Assembly: GCF_000156395.1 (NCBI RefSeq)
Contig: NZ_GG703819.1
Span: forward strand, 559,397 to 623,396
Length of the DNA stretch: 64,000 nucleotides
Origin: Providencia rustigianii DSM 4541
GTDB lineage: Bacteria; Pseudomonadota; Gammaproteobacteria; Enterobacterales; Enterobacteriaceae
Direction: 5' to 3'
Below the pieces are notes generated by a model. The model saw only the letters and a program-made list of their open reading frames with translations. It ran no database searches and was not told where the DNA came from. Made by a program: the position numbers and the translations under genes. This document shows positions 8,691 to 17,213 of the stretch, one piece after another. Every line of letters begins with the position of its first letter. Positions within the stretch are counted from its first letter, which is position 1.

Positions 8691-9323
8691 CTATAGTTTG
8701 TAATCTCGAATATCGATTTGATACTGCTTCAACTTTCGCCATAATGTCGTTCGCCCCATGTTGAGGGCTTGGTGCATTTCCTGTATTTTTCCGCCAAACG
8801 CTAATGCGGCTTCAATGATCAGGGCCTTCTCTACATCATGAATATTCAAGTTATTGAACAACGTGTGTTCTTCAGATTTATCTGATAATTTCTGCCAATA
8901 AAAGTAACTCTTGAGCTTCTCACTAATTTCCCGTCCCAAAGAACAGGTAAGTGCCAACAATAAATTGCTCTTGATCTGACTTGCCGTAATCATCACAACG
9001 GCTAACAAGCGACTTTCATCATAAATAAGCGCCGAATAGTAAAACTCTCCCTGTAGCTCTATTGGTTGCAAAGATTGAGTACCTTGCCCCATTTTTGCTA
9101 AAAATAACTCTGAGGCCTTTTCGAGCATTCCTTGCTGATTATTGGACCATAAAACACACCCATAACTATTCAGTAATAACGCCCCAGCATTAAGATCACT
9201 GATCGGCTTTAAACCATCAATGATAGTGGTGCTTGCAAGTTGAGTTAATAGATCGAGACTAATAGTGCATGAGGATTTTTCGGTAAGCGGTGCAAGCTTA
9301 GGGATAGTGAAGTCAATCGTCAT
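8691..9323 (-). CDS. GAF-like sensor plus Fis-type HTH regulator lacking an AAA+ domain
   Basis: A 210-residue protein. The C-terminus (about residues 160-210) is a Fis-type helix-turn-helix: VEKALIIEAALAFGGKIQEM followed by LNMGRTTLWRKLKQYQI. This type normally ends sigma-54 enhancer-binding proteins such as PrpR or DhaR. The preceding part resembles the GAF/PAS sensor portion of that group (GALLLNSYGCVLWSNNQQ and GEFYYSALIYDESRLLAVV). The central AAA+ ATPase with its GAFTGA loop is absent. There is no frameshift visible, so the short form seems natural. It may be a sigma-54-independent activator or repressor. Single gene; targets unknown. Confidence 0.7.
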   Translation of the reverse strand: MTIDFTIPKLAPLTEKSSCTISLDLLTQLASTTIIDGLKPISDLNAGALLLNSYGCVLWSNNQQGMLEKASELFLAKMGQGTQSLQPIELQGEFYYSALIYDESRLLAVVMITASQIKSNLLLALTCSLGREISEKLKSYFYWQKLSDKSEEHTLFNNLNIHDVEKALIIEAALAFGGKIQEMHQALNMGRTTLWRKLKQYQIDIRDYKL

Positions 9324-9480
9324 AACCAGCCTTATTCATCGATAAGTATTACCCCTGATTATGTCTATTTGATATTTAATTTTCATATTCTAGATCAAGT
9401 TATGATTTGATAGATATTCGCGGGATGATGTAGATCAAATTACCGAAATATAAAGAAATCAAAATATGATATTCCCATTT

Positions 9481-9515
9481 TTTAGCCTGCTAAAAAATAA
9501 CGTTAGCAGGCTAAA
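9481..9515. repeat. Perfect 13-bp inverted repeat at the 3' end of rimO
   Basis: TTTAGCCTGCTAA (9481-9493) and TTAGCAGGCTAAA (9503-9515) are perfectly complementary with a 9-nt loop, 7 nt after the rimO stop. The position suggests a terminator. However, in both directions the stem is preceded by T and followed by A, the reverse of an intrinsic terminator, so its role may be RNA protection or attenuation. Confidence 0.6.
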
Positions 9516-9522
9516 AATCACC

Positions 9523-10863
9523 TTAAAATGACTCAGGAACAAGGCTTCCCCATAAGTCATATTCATCAGCATGCTCGATAAGCACGTTGACAATATCCCC
9601 GGCTTTAACGTCAAATTCCCCGTTAAGGTACACCATACCATCGATTTCAGGAGCATCAGCCATACTGCGCCCTACCGCCCCCTCATCATCAACTTCATCA
9701 ATGATGACCCATAATTTGCGCCCTACTTTTTCTTGTAATCTTTGCGTTGAGATTTCTTGCTGCAGCTGCATGAAGCGATGGTAACGCTCCTCTTTAATTT
9801 CTTCAGAGACTTGATCAGCTAATTCATTCGCTTTTGCGCCTTCGACCGGGCTATATTTGAAACAACCCACCCGATCAAGTCTGGCTTCCTGTAAAAAATC
9901 GAGCAACATTTGGAAATCTTCTTCCGTTTCCCCCGGGAAACCGACAATAAATGTAGAACGTAAAGTCAGCTCAGGGCAAATCTCACGCCAACGTTTAATC
10001 CGCTCTAATGTTCTTTCTACTGCACCAGGACGCTTCATTAGCTTCAGAATTTTCGGGCTGGCATGTTGAAGTGGAATATCTAAATAGGGAAGGACTTTCC
10101 CTTCAGCCATCAACGGGATCACCTCATCCACATGCGGATAAGGGTACACATAATGCAAGCGAACCCATACCCCCATAGAGGCGAGTTGTTCACATAACCC
10201 CACCATACTCGTTTTGACCGGTTTCCCCTCCCAAAAGCCCGTACGATGCTTAACATCCACACCATAAGCAGAAGTATCTTGAGAAATAACCAATAACTCT
10301 TTCACGCCTGATTCGACTAAACGTTTAGCCTCATTGAGTACATCCCCAATTGGGCGGCTATCTAAATCACCCCGCATGGATGGAATAATACAAAATGTGC
10401 AACGGTGATTACAGCCTTCAGATATTTTCAAATAGGCATAATGTTTTGGCGTCAACTTCACACCTTGTTCGGGGACTAAACTCAAGAACGGGTCATGTTC
10501 AGGTTTTGGTACATAGTGATGAACATGGTTCAGAACTTGTTCGTAACTATGTGGTCCGGTGATCTCTAACACTTTAGGATGAACTTCACGGATTTGGTTT
10601 TCTTTCGCTCCCAAGCATCCTGTCACAATCACTTTACCATTTTCGTTCAGAGCTTCACCGATGGCTTCTAACGATTCCTGTACTGCGCTATCAATAAAAC
10701 CGCAGGTGTTCACAATCACCAAATCGGCATCATCGTAGCTTGGAACGACTTGATAACCATCAGTACGCAACTCGGTTAAGATGCGCTCTGAGTCAACGAG
10801 ATTTTTGGGACAGCCGAGTGAAACGAAGCCAATTTTAGGCACCGAATTAGTATTTTGCGACAT
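9523..10863 (-). CDS. rimO: Ribosomal protein uS12 methylthiotransferase RimO
   Basis: RimO is a radical-SAM enzyme that adds a methylthio group to the beta carbon of an Asp (Asp88 in E. coli) of ribosomal protein S12. The 446-residue sequence has the N-terminal UPF0004 domain with cluster-binding cysteines ([30 protein letters not shown]). The radical-SAM CxxxCxxC motif is [15 protein letters not shown] near 150, and a C-terminal TRAM domain follows (about 375-440). Length matches E. coli (441). It is a single transcription unit, and no regulatory site was recognised. Confidence 0.97.
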   Translation of the reverse strand: MSQNTNSVPKIGFVSLGCPKNLVDSERILTELRTDGYQVVPSYDDADLVIVNTCGFIDSAVQESLEAIGEALNENGKVIVTGCLGAKENQIREVHPKVLEITGPHSYEQVLNHVHHYVPKPEHDPFLSLVPEQGVKLTPKHYAYLKISEGCNHRCTFCIIPSMRGDLDSRPIGDVLNEAKRLVESGVKELLVISQDTSAYGVDVKHRTGFWEGKPVKTSMVGLCEQLASMGVWVRLHYVYPYPHVDEVIPLMAEGKVLPYLDIPLQHASPKILKLMKRPGAVERTLERIKRWREICPELTLRSTFIVGFPGETEEDFQMLLDFLQEARLDRVGCFKYSPVEGAKANELADQVSEEIKEERYHRFMQLQQEISTQRLQEKVGRKLWVIIDEVDDEGAVGRSMADAPEIDGMVYLNGEFDVKAGDIVNVLIEHADEYDLWGSLVPESF

Positions 10864-11013
10864 AACTCACTTCTTTTATTTTTTTAGAAAAATGGGCGAA
10901 ATTTTACCTGAAGTATAATGGGAATTGTATAAATTTTTAGCGGTGTAAATAACATTTCGAGCGAGATCCTAAACATAATAATAACAGGACCTCGCCCAGA
11001 TAAATTGCAGAGA

Positions 11014-11943
11014 TTATCGGTTAATTGAACGCGCGATGCGGGCGTAAGTGTGCCGCACTCCACGGATCACAATCCCGTAATTCAAAATATTCTCGGGGAG
11101 TGCTATGCCGTTGTAGCCTGAATCACCGATATGATGTAAATCAGTACCTGCCATTTTACACATTAACGCAATTTGACGAATCGTTTGAGTATCCGCCCCC
11201 TCTTGAGACGTCCCTATGGCAGTCATCGTCATCACTCTTTGAGAGTGACAATAACTCACCATTCTCTGCACAAATTCTAATGTAATTCCCGGTACGGTTC
11301 CCGGTGCAGGCAATAAAATAATGTCCGCGCCACTGCTAATAAAAGAACGAATATCGTCTTCGGTAATCAATTGCTCAGCAGAAGCATTTAACACGCCCGC
11401 TGCGTGCATTTTTCCCGTGATTAAAACCATCTCCTCACCCACCACGGCTTTGAGTTCCTTTAAGCTTTGGTTGATCTCTTGGTTTGTGACACCATTACCG
11501 GGATTACCGGTTAGGACGATAATATCGACCCCCATCTGTTTTAATTTCAGGGCATTTTTTACCGTCGCCAATCGACCTTCGGATATTTTCCATTGCTTAT
11601 CTTGGTGCGGATTATTAAATCCAGCGGGAACGGGTTCTAAATTGACGCCAATGGCTCTACCCGTTAAATGCTTTAGCGTCCGAATAATCTCTTCTGGTAA
11701 CGTCCCCTCCGGTAGCCCTTGTACCACTGGATTGTTCACATCAAAGACATTCAACAACAGGATATCGGCTCCCTGACTTGCCGCCAGTTCAGCATTGGTT
11801 ACAGTCATTAATACTGGTTGAAGCGTTCCGATAGTTTCACTGACCAATAAGCGCCCTTCACTCGCCTTAATCGCTTCCAATAACCCTTTCTTATTTAATT
11901 GGGCGATTTCGGATGCAGAGCAATCCAGATAACGTTTTTGCAT
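11014..11943 (-). CDS. Uncharacterised TIM-barrel-like protein (DUF7916-type)
   Basis: A 309-residue cytoplasmic protein of a conserved enterobacterial family with no assigned reaction. Alternating strand-helix segments (ADILLLNVFDVNNP, GVDIIVLTGNPGNGVTN, EEMVLITGKMHAAGV, GADIILLPAPGTVPG, VMTMTAIGTSQEGAD) suggest a beta/alpha barrel, possibly PEP-mutase or BtpA-like. I believe this family is now listed as DUF7916, from memory. The ATG at 11943 is preceded at 6 nt by GGGG; a TTG two codons upstream is the other possible start. It stands alone between rimO and the divergent iron operon. Confidence 0.65.
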   Translation of the reverse strand: MQKRYLDCSASEIAQLNKKGLLEAIKASEGRLLVSETIGTLQPVLMTVTNAELAASQGADILLLNVFDVNNPVVQGLPEGTLPEEIIRTLKHLTGRAIGVNLEPVPAGFNNPHQDKQWKISEGRLATVKNALKLKQMGVDIIVLTGNPGNGVTNQEINQSLKELKAVVGEEMVLITGKMHAAGVLNASAEQLITEDDIRSFISSGADIILLPAPGTVPGITLEFVQRMVSYCHSQRVMTMTAIGTSQEGADTQTIRQIALMCKMAGTDLHHIGDSGYNGIALPENILNYGIVIRGVRHTYARIARSINR

Positions 11944-12147
11944 TGGCAACCCCTTTACCTACAGTTAGAGAAAGACCGTCGATTTGTTATTTCAATATAC
12001 CAGATAAATTTAAATGCTATCCCAGAGCAAAATCACCTTTCTTTAACTTATTTTTCAACTCTAAAAAAGAACCAATTAACATATTGATTAATATTAAATT
12101 TAAATGATTCATTCTTTAACATTAATGAAGAAGGTAAAATATTCCCC

Positions 12148-12181
12148 TTGTCATTTATGAATAGTAATGATTATCATTATG
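12148..12181 (+). promoter_or_regulatory. Fur box overlapping the promoter of the iron operon
   Basis: Bases 12163-12181 match 16 of 19 positions of the Fur consensus GATAATGATTATCATTATC. A -35 element TTGTCA (12148-12153) and a -10 TATCAT (12172-12177), 18 nt apart, place the Fur box over the -10 region. Iron-bound Fur should therefore repress the operon, starting with the gene at 12212. Confidence 0.88.
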
Positions 12182-12211
12182 CTTCTAACTTTATCAGGTA
12201 AGGATGTCACA

Positions 12212-12769
12212 ATGAAATTTGCGTATCAGGCTGCCGTTTCAGGTTTAGCTCTGTTCTCTATTTCCGCTTTTGCTCAAGAGTATCCTCTCGGTCACCCAGT
12301 CATTAAAAATGGGATGGAAATCCAAGGTGTTTATTTACAACCTATCACCATGGACACAGAAGAAGGTCACCATGCAATGGCGCACCTGGCTGCGGATAAA
12401 GCAGATATTCACTTAGAAGCCGATATTCATGCAGTAGAAGAAAACCCAAATGGATTCGCTGAAGGCGATTGGATGCCTTACTTGACCGTTGAGTATTCCG
12501 TTACCAAATTAGGCGATAAGCCACAAACTCAAACGGGTACATTCATGCCAATGGTGGCAAGTGATGGTCCACACTATGGCGAAAATATTAAATTAGACGG
12601 TAATGGTAAATACCGTGTAACGTATAAAATCTATCCGCCTTCCCATAATAAACAAGCCTCTTTTGGACGCCATATTGATAAAGAAACTGGCGTTGCTCCA
12701 TGGTTTGAGCCGTTTGAAGTCTCTTGGGACTTTGACTATGCAGGCATAGGTCGCAAAGGCAGTTACTAA
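12212..12769 (+). CDS. Periplasmic P19/Tp34-type iron-uptake protein
   Basis: A 185-residue periplasmic metal-binding protein of the P19 (Tp34, FtrA/FetP) family, which binds copper and iron and hands iron to an FTR1-type permease. It has a signal peptide (residues 1-21, ending SAFAQ). Metal-ligand features of the family are visible: the Met-rich and His-rich region TMDTEEGHHAMAHL and the strand ADIHLEADIHA. The ATG at 12212 follows AAGGA (12200-12204), and a start 15 codons upstream would overlap the Fur box. First gene of the Fur-controlled operon, followed by a hairpin before the cupredoxin gene, which may lower expression of the downstream genes. Confidence 0.87.
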   Translation: MKFAYQAAVSGLALFSISAFAQEYPLGHPVIKNGMEIQGVYLQPITMDTEEGHHAMAHLAADKADIHLEADIHAVEENPNGFAEGDWMPYLTVEYSVTKLGDKPQTQTGTFMPMVASDGPHYGENIKLDGNGKYRVTYKIYPPSHNKQASFGRHIDKETGVAPWFEPFEVSWDFDYAGIGRKGSY

Positions 12770-12786
12770 TTTACATCCTATGCATT

Positions 12787-12837
12787 AAGGGCTTTCGTGG
12801 GGTTAAACTTCTACGTAAGCCCTTTTTCGCTCATAGG
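12787..12837 (+). terminator. Terminator or attenuator hairpin inside the iron operon
   Basis: AAGGGCTT (12787-12794) pairs with AAGCCCTT (12827-12834), with further pairing of the next bases except one mismatch, then TTTTT. It lies between the P19 gene and the cupredoxin gene, so it could make the first gene more abundant than the rest. No separate promoter for the next gene was identified. Confidence 0.65.
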
Positions 12838-12869
12838 TCTTTACCAATTCTTTAAGATTTGAGCTAAAA

Positions 12870-13205
12870 ATGAAAACATTACTGAGCGCTTTACTGGTTT
12901 TTGTTTGTGCATTGCTCCCTCAATCGGCGCTTAGTGCTGAAAAATACACCGTAGAGTTAGAAATGAAAAATGGGGATTTAATTCCTCGCGTTCTCGAAGT
13001 CCCTGCCAAAACCATTATTCGAATCAAAATAACCAATACCGGCACTGAACCTGCAGAATTCGAAAGCATTCAATTAAGAAAAGAAAAAGTTTTAGCTCCG
13101 GGAGCTAGCTCGGTAGTGGTGATTGCACCATTAAAACCAGGAACATATAGCTTTTTTGACGACTTCCACCTCTCTCACCCAAAAGGCGAGATCATTGCTA
13201 AATAG
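12870..13205 (+). CDS. Periplasmic cupredoxin-domain protein (EfeO N-domain/FtrB-like)
   Basis: A 111-residue secreted protein: signal peptide 1-22 (ending SALSA) and a single cupredoxin-like beta sandwich. The motif FESIQLRKEKVLAPG followed by KPGTYSFFDDFH resembles the N-terminal cupredoxin domain of EfeO and the FtrB protein of FtrABCD systems. The blue-copper His-Cys-His-Met set is not evident, so electron transfer through type-1 copper is doubtful; the domain may bind Fe or Cu with carboxylates. In E. coli EfeO this domain is fused to an M75 domain, whereas here it is a separate gene. FTR1 follows after 11 bp. Confidence 0.8.
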   Translation: MKTLLSALLVFVCALLPQSALSAEKYTVELEMKNGDLIPRVLEVPAKTIIRIKITNTGTEPAEFESIQLRKEKVLAPGASSVVVIAPLKPGTYSFFDDFHLSHPKGEIIAK

Positions 13206-13216
13206 TAGGATTTAAT

Positions 13217-14074
13217 ATGGGGCAGGTTCTGTTTGTTGTTTGGCGTGAAAGCTTTGAAGCGCTATTAGTTATCGGCATCATCTATGCGTGGATAAAACGC
13301 CACCCCGATGCTAAAAATGGGATGAAATATCTGTGGGGCGGTGTCGCTCTCGGTATCGTTACCTCTATTTTATTAGCACTGTTAATCTACGGTGTATTCA
13401 ACGTCCTTGATGATACAGGGCAATCCATTTTCATGATCTTTATGGAGATCCTCGCCTGTATATTGATCGTCCAAATGGTGTATTGGATGAACAAAAACGG
13501 TCGATCCATGAAAACGGAAATTGAATCGGGAATTAACCGTAACGCTCAGCACCATAGTTGGTGGGGAGCAACATTGATTATTGCGATTGCCATTGCTCGC
13601 GAAGGCAGCGAAATTGTGGTTTTCCTTTCAAGTTTCATCATGTCCCTGACCGCAGAAAATTCGAATGAATTTATCTTTGAAGTCGCGACGGGAATTGTGA
13701 TTGCAGCTATGACCCTGTATGCATTTCTTCTCACAAACCGTATTATTTCATGGAATATCTTCTTCAAAGTTACTGGCGTGATTTTACTGTTCCTCGCACT
13801 CTCTTTGTTACTCAAAGGTGTTGAAGAAATTTCAAACTTGATGATCGAGTTTGATTACCCCATTCCTGAATTCTTAATTTATCCCGCTTGGGATACGACC
13901 GCATTTCTTGATGATTCTGGCGTAGCAGGCAATTTTATCTCGTCATTCTTTGCCTACCGCTCACAACCTATCTGGCTCAGCGTCATTACTTTTGTTGTCT
14001 ATTGGGTTGTGGTTATCACGCTCTTTGCTTGGGGTAAACATCATGCAACTAAACAGCGTTTACAAAATGCGTAA
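13217..14074 (+). CDS. FTR1-family high-affinity iron permease
   Basis: A 285-residue inner-membrane permease of the FTR1/EfeU family with about seven TM segments. Both iron-translocating REXXE motifs are present: WRESFEALLVIG near residue 10 and AREGSEIVVFLSS near 125. It moves iron across the inner membrane, generally coupled to a periplasmic ferroxidase or peroxidase. It starts with ATG 5 nt after an AGGAT ribosome site, and the next gene may overlap its 3' end. Whether it is closer to EfeU or FtrC/FetM I cannot decide by eye; the operon has features of both. Confidence 0.92.
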   Translation: MGQVLFVVWRESFEALLVIGIIYAWIKRHPDAKNGMKYLWGGVALGIVTSILLALLIYGVFNVLDDTGQSIFMIFMEILACILIVQMVYWMNKNGRSMKTEIESGINRNAQHHSWWGATLIIAIAIAREGSEIVVFLSSFIMSLTAENSNEFIFEVATGIVIAAMTLYAFLLTNRIISWNIFFKVTGVILLFLALSLLLKGVEEISNLMIEFDYPIPEFLIYPAWDTTAFLDDSGVAGNFISSFFAYRSQPIWLSVITFVVYWVVVITLFAWGKHHATKQRLQNA

Positions 14075-14954
14075 TATGACCAAAATAACACTGAGTTTGT
14101 TTTTAGCGACATTCATCATATCCACCGCTCATGGCAAAGCCTTAAGATCCCCTGTGCAAACAGGGGATGATATTGTCATTGCGAAAGGGGATATTCCTAC
14201 CCCTGAAAAATACCAGCCCGCAATCCAAAATTATTTAGCCTTTGTCACGAATGAGCTGGGCGAAATGGTAGAGCAACTCGATATTCTCAATCAGTGTTTG
14301 AAAAAAGGTCACTTAGCGCAAGCTAAATCAGCGTATATTCAAGCCCACCAACACTATGAAACCGTTCGCCCTATCATTATGTTATTTGGGAATACCGATA
14401 GAACCATTAATCCTCGCGCTGACTATTTTCTGGATAAAGAAAAAGATTATCGCTTTACCGGATTCCATTTGGTCGAATACCAATTATTTTCCCAACAAGA
14501 TATTAAAGCCGCACTTCCTGCCGCTGATGAACTGTTATTGAAAGGGCGTGACCTGCATAAGCGAGTCTTGACTGAAACCATCGAAATACCCAAGTTGGTG
14601 CAAGCATCCGCTGATTTTATGGAAATGATCCTTGAGACAAAATTGTCGGGACAAGAGAATATTTATAGCCAATCAGACCTCACTGATATCGCCGCCAACG
14701 CGAAAGGTTCACAAGCGATTGTTGAAGTAATCAGCCCATTTGTTGAGATAAAAACCCTCGACCAAATAAAAGAAAATGACCAGAAAATTAATAAAATAGT
14801 GCAGTCATATCAATTAGCTAAAGGTCAATATGCGCCTTATAGCCAATTAAAACGACAAGATAAAATGACGCTCTATTCACTGTTAACTCAACAAGCGGAG
14901 CTATTGGCCACTTTACGCGCCCAACTCGATGTTGATGTTTACTACAAATATTAA
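14043..14954 (+). CDS. efeO: M75 (EfeO/imelysin-like) periplasmic iron-binding protein
   Basis: A periplasmic protein of about 303 residues with the M75/EfeO domain. The HxxE motif of the family is GFHLVEYQLF (His and Glu near 142 and 145). In E. coli, EfeO carries this domain behind a cupredoxin; here only the M75 part is present. The start is uncertain: ATGs at 14043, 14067 and 14076 are in frame. The first has the best ribosome site (GGGG, 8 nt before) and would overlap the FTR1 gene by 32 nt, while the last gives the most typical signal peptide (MTKITLSLFLATFIISTAHG). It probably passes iron to the permease or the peroxidase. Confidence 0.82.
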   Translation: MQLNSVYKMRNMTKITLSLFLATFIISTAHGKALRSPVQTGDDIVIAKGDIPTPEKYQPAIQNYLAFVTNELGEMVEQLDILNQCLKKGHLAQAKSAYIQAHQHYETVRPIIMLFGNTDRTINPRADYFLDKEKDYRFTGFHLVEYQLFSQQDIKAALPAADELLLKGRDLHKRVLTETIEIPKLVQASADFMEMILETKLSGQENIYSQSDLTDIAANAKGSQAIVEVISPFVEIKTLDQIKENDQKINKIVQSYQLAKGQYAPYSQLKRQDKMTLYSLLTQQAELLATLRAQLDVDVYYKY

Positions 14955-14965
14955 GGCATGTTTTT

Positions 14966-16240
14966 ATGCAAAATAAACCAATAAGCGACGTACAACAGGT
15001 GAATTTATCTCGACGTAGTGCATTGAAAACTCTCGCGATGGGCGGAGCAATTTTAGCTGCCCCAGCCCTCAGTGCTCAGGCATCTATCGCCGATTGTCAG
15101 CTAAATTATGATAAAGCTATCAACTATTTAGGCGAGCATCAACCTGGGGTACTCACGCCAGAACAGAAAAATGCCTCATTTATTGCTTTTCATATCACCA
15201 CACAATCCATCGACGAGCTACAAACGCTATTTACCATTCTCACCCAGCGCATTGCTCATCTAACCCAAGTACAGAAAACCACACCTAATCAGAATGATAA
15301 AATGCCCCCTGCGGAATCTGGGATTTTAGGATCACTGGCACAACCGGATTCACTCAGTGTAACCGTGTCTCTTGGTGATACCTTATTCGATTCACGCTTC
15401 GGCTTAGAAAAACTGAAACCACGTTATCTTGTAGAGATGACCAGCTTCCCAAATGACCGTTTAGAAGATAAATGGTGTGGGGGTGATGTGGTATTACAAA
15501 TCTGTGCCAACAGCCAAGAAAGTGTAATCTATGCGCTTCGAGATATCCTACGCCATACTTCACCATTTTGGTTTCCTCTGTGGAAAATCGACGGCTTCTT
15601 ACCGTCACGGGATATTGATCGCCGCTCTACACCAATCAATCTGTTTGGGTTTAAAGATGGGTCAGGTAATGCGCCAACGGATGATAGCAAACTGATGAAT
15701 GAGCTGATTTGGGTCACATCTGAAGCCAAAGAACCGGAGTGGTGTATTGGTGGAACATACCAAGCGGTACGCCTAATTCGCTTTAATCTAGAATTTTGGG
15801 ATAGAACCCCATTGGAAGATCAAGAGAATGATTTTGGTCGCCATAAAGAAACCGGTGCTCCGATGGGAATGAAACATGAAATGGATGACCCCGCGTTTGA
15901 AAAAGATCCCCACGGAGATCGCGTGCTATTTGATTCCCACATGCGCCGTGCTGAACCAAGAAACCCAAGCCGCTATACGGCTAAACTCAGACGCCGTAGC
16001 TACAGTTACTCATTAGGATTAACCGATAATGGGGCACTTGATATGGGATTGATTTTCGTCTCCTATCAAAAAAACTTGAAAACGGGGTTTATTGATACCC
16101 AAAAACGCCTTAATGGTGAACCTCTTGAGCGTTATATCAAGCCATTTGGCGGTGGTTATTATTTTGTGCTACCCGGCATTCAATCTGAAAAAGACCAACT
16201 AGCGAAAGGGTTATTTGAGTCGTTAAAATCACAGAAATAA
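14966..16240 (+). CDS. efeB: EfeB-type dye-decolourising heme peroxidase, Tat-exported
   Basis: A 424-residue DyP-type heme peroxidase of the EfeB subfamily. The N-terminus has a twin-arginine signal (LSRRSALKTLAMGG, then AAPALSAQA), so the folded enzyme goes to the periplasm. The DyP motif GxxDG is GFKDG near 228-232, the likely proximal heme His is in FDSHMRRAEP near 325, and the Arg-rich strand LRRRSYSYSLG follows. In EfeUOB systems EfeB oxidises ferrous iron for FTR1 import; iron release from heme has also been claimed. It is the last gene of the operon, 11 bp after the M75 gene, followed by a strong terminator. Confidence 0.93.
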   Translation: MQNKPISDVQQVNLSRRSALKTLAMGGAILAAPALSAQASIADCQLNYDKAINYLGEHQPGVLTPEQKNASFIAFHITTQSIDELQTLFTILTQRIAHLTQVQKTTPNQNDKMPPAESGILGSLAQPDSLSVTVSLGDTLFDSRFGLEKLKPRYLVEMTSFPNDRLEDKWCGGDVVLQICANSQESVIYALRDILRHTSPFWFPLWKIDGFLPSRDIDRRSTPINLFGFKDGSGNAPTDDSKLMNELIWVTSEAKEPEWCIGGTYQAVRLIRFNLEFWDRTPLEDQENDFGRHKETGAPMGMKHEMDDPAFEKDPHGDRVLFDSHMRRAEPRNPSRYTAKLRRRSYSYSLGLTDNGALDMGLIFVSYQKNLKTGFIDTQKRLNGEPLERYIKPFGGGYYFVLPGIQSEKDQLAKGLFESLKSQK

Positions 16241-16251
16241 TGCTTATAAAA

Positions 16252-16277
16252 AAGCCCCAATATCACTATTGGGGCTT
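16252..16277. terminator. Bidirectional terminator between efeB and the VWA gene
   Basis: An 11-bp perfect stem, AAGCCCCAATA / TATTGGGGCTT, with loop TCAC. On the minus strand it is followed by six T residues, making a strong terminator for the convergent VWA gene. Confidence 0.88.
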
Positions 16278-16336
16278 CGATTACCGACCTTTATTGACTT
16301 GTTAAGTTAATAAAATATTCCTAGGTTTACATCTTA

Positions 16337-17071
16337 TTATTTTTTGCGATCCTTCGCGTCTTGCTCAACTTCCTGTTTCCATTCCTCTGATATTGGTGCG
16401 GCATTCTGTTTTGCTTCTACGGCTTTATTCACCGCTTTATAGGCTTTACCGTAACCGGTATCATCCTGAACATATCCGGTGGCGTTAGAACTTTTAATTC
16501 CGATATTATTCGCTTCTGAAATCGCATCAATATTGGCGCCAAGGAAAATAAAGTCCCAATTGTCTTCCGTTTCGGCAGACTTAATCATCGATTTAATTTT
16601 TTCTTGGCTATATTCACGGCTGCTATTTTCCTCGCCATCAGTAATAATCACGAATAACACATTATTGTTCTTCGTGATTTTGCGATTCTCGCGCATTTTT
16701 ACAATGCTATTCCCGATCGCATCTAATAACGCTGTATTTCCACCGACTTGATAATCATCAAGCGTAATATTTTTAACTTTATCAATAGGTTCTCTATTAT
16801 GTAGCAAGCTAGTTTTGTTATTGAATAAAATGGTGGTGATAAATGTTTTGTTTGATTTATTTCTGTTTTCGGTTAATACGCTATTGTATCCACCAATGGT
16901 GTCTGATTCGAAGCCGGACATTGATCCACTTTTATCCAAGATGAACACTAAATCTAAAACCTCAGAATCTTTCTTAGGTTCAACTATGGATTTACTGCTT
17001 GATACACTAGAAAAGAGTAATAAAAAAGCGGTCGATATCACTGTCCAAAATGACGTCTTAGATAAACTCAT
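16337..17071 (-). CDS. Secreted von Willebrand factor A domain protein
   Basis: A 244-residue protein with an N-terminal signal or anchor (residues 8-27, hydrophobic) and one VWA domain. The MIDAS metal site is intact: DKSGSMSG near 46-53, the Thr in GGNTALLDAIG near 108, and ITDGEEN near 145. It likely binds a protein partner through Mg. The C-terminal tail is rich in charged residues (EEWKQEVEQDAKDRKK). No ATPase, pilus or protease partner gene is adjacent; an unknown lipoprotein gene lies upstream in the same direction. Function not known. Confidence 0.8.
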   Translation of the reverse strand: MSLSKTSFWTVISTAFLLLFSSVSSSKSIVEPKKDSEVLDLVFILDKSGSMSGFESDTIGGYNSVLTENRNKSNKTFITTILFNNKTSLLHNREPIDKVKNITLDDYQVGGNTALLDAIGNSIVKMRENRKITKNNNVLFVIITDGEENSSREYSQEKIKSMIKSAETEDNWDFIFLGANIDAISEANNIGIKSSNATGYVQDDTGYGKAYKAVNKAVEAKQNAAPISEEWKQEVEQDAKDRKK

Positions 17072-17213
17072 CAGCTAGCCCCTTATGATAATATCTCGAT
17101 GAAATTATCCTCTATCTTCCTTGTTTATGCGGGATATCAAATAAGATTACTCTGTTTGTTTTATAAGCAAATTCTTAAATTTATTCATACTGAAGGGGAT
17201 TACATCAATAGAC

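Noticed and set aside
11321..11776. 151-residue frame opposite the TIM-barrel-like gene
   Set aside because: No ribosome site or family features. The minus-strand reading has conserved strand-helix segments and a good start.
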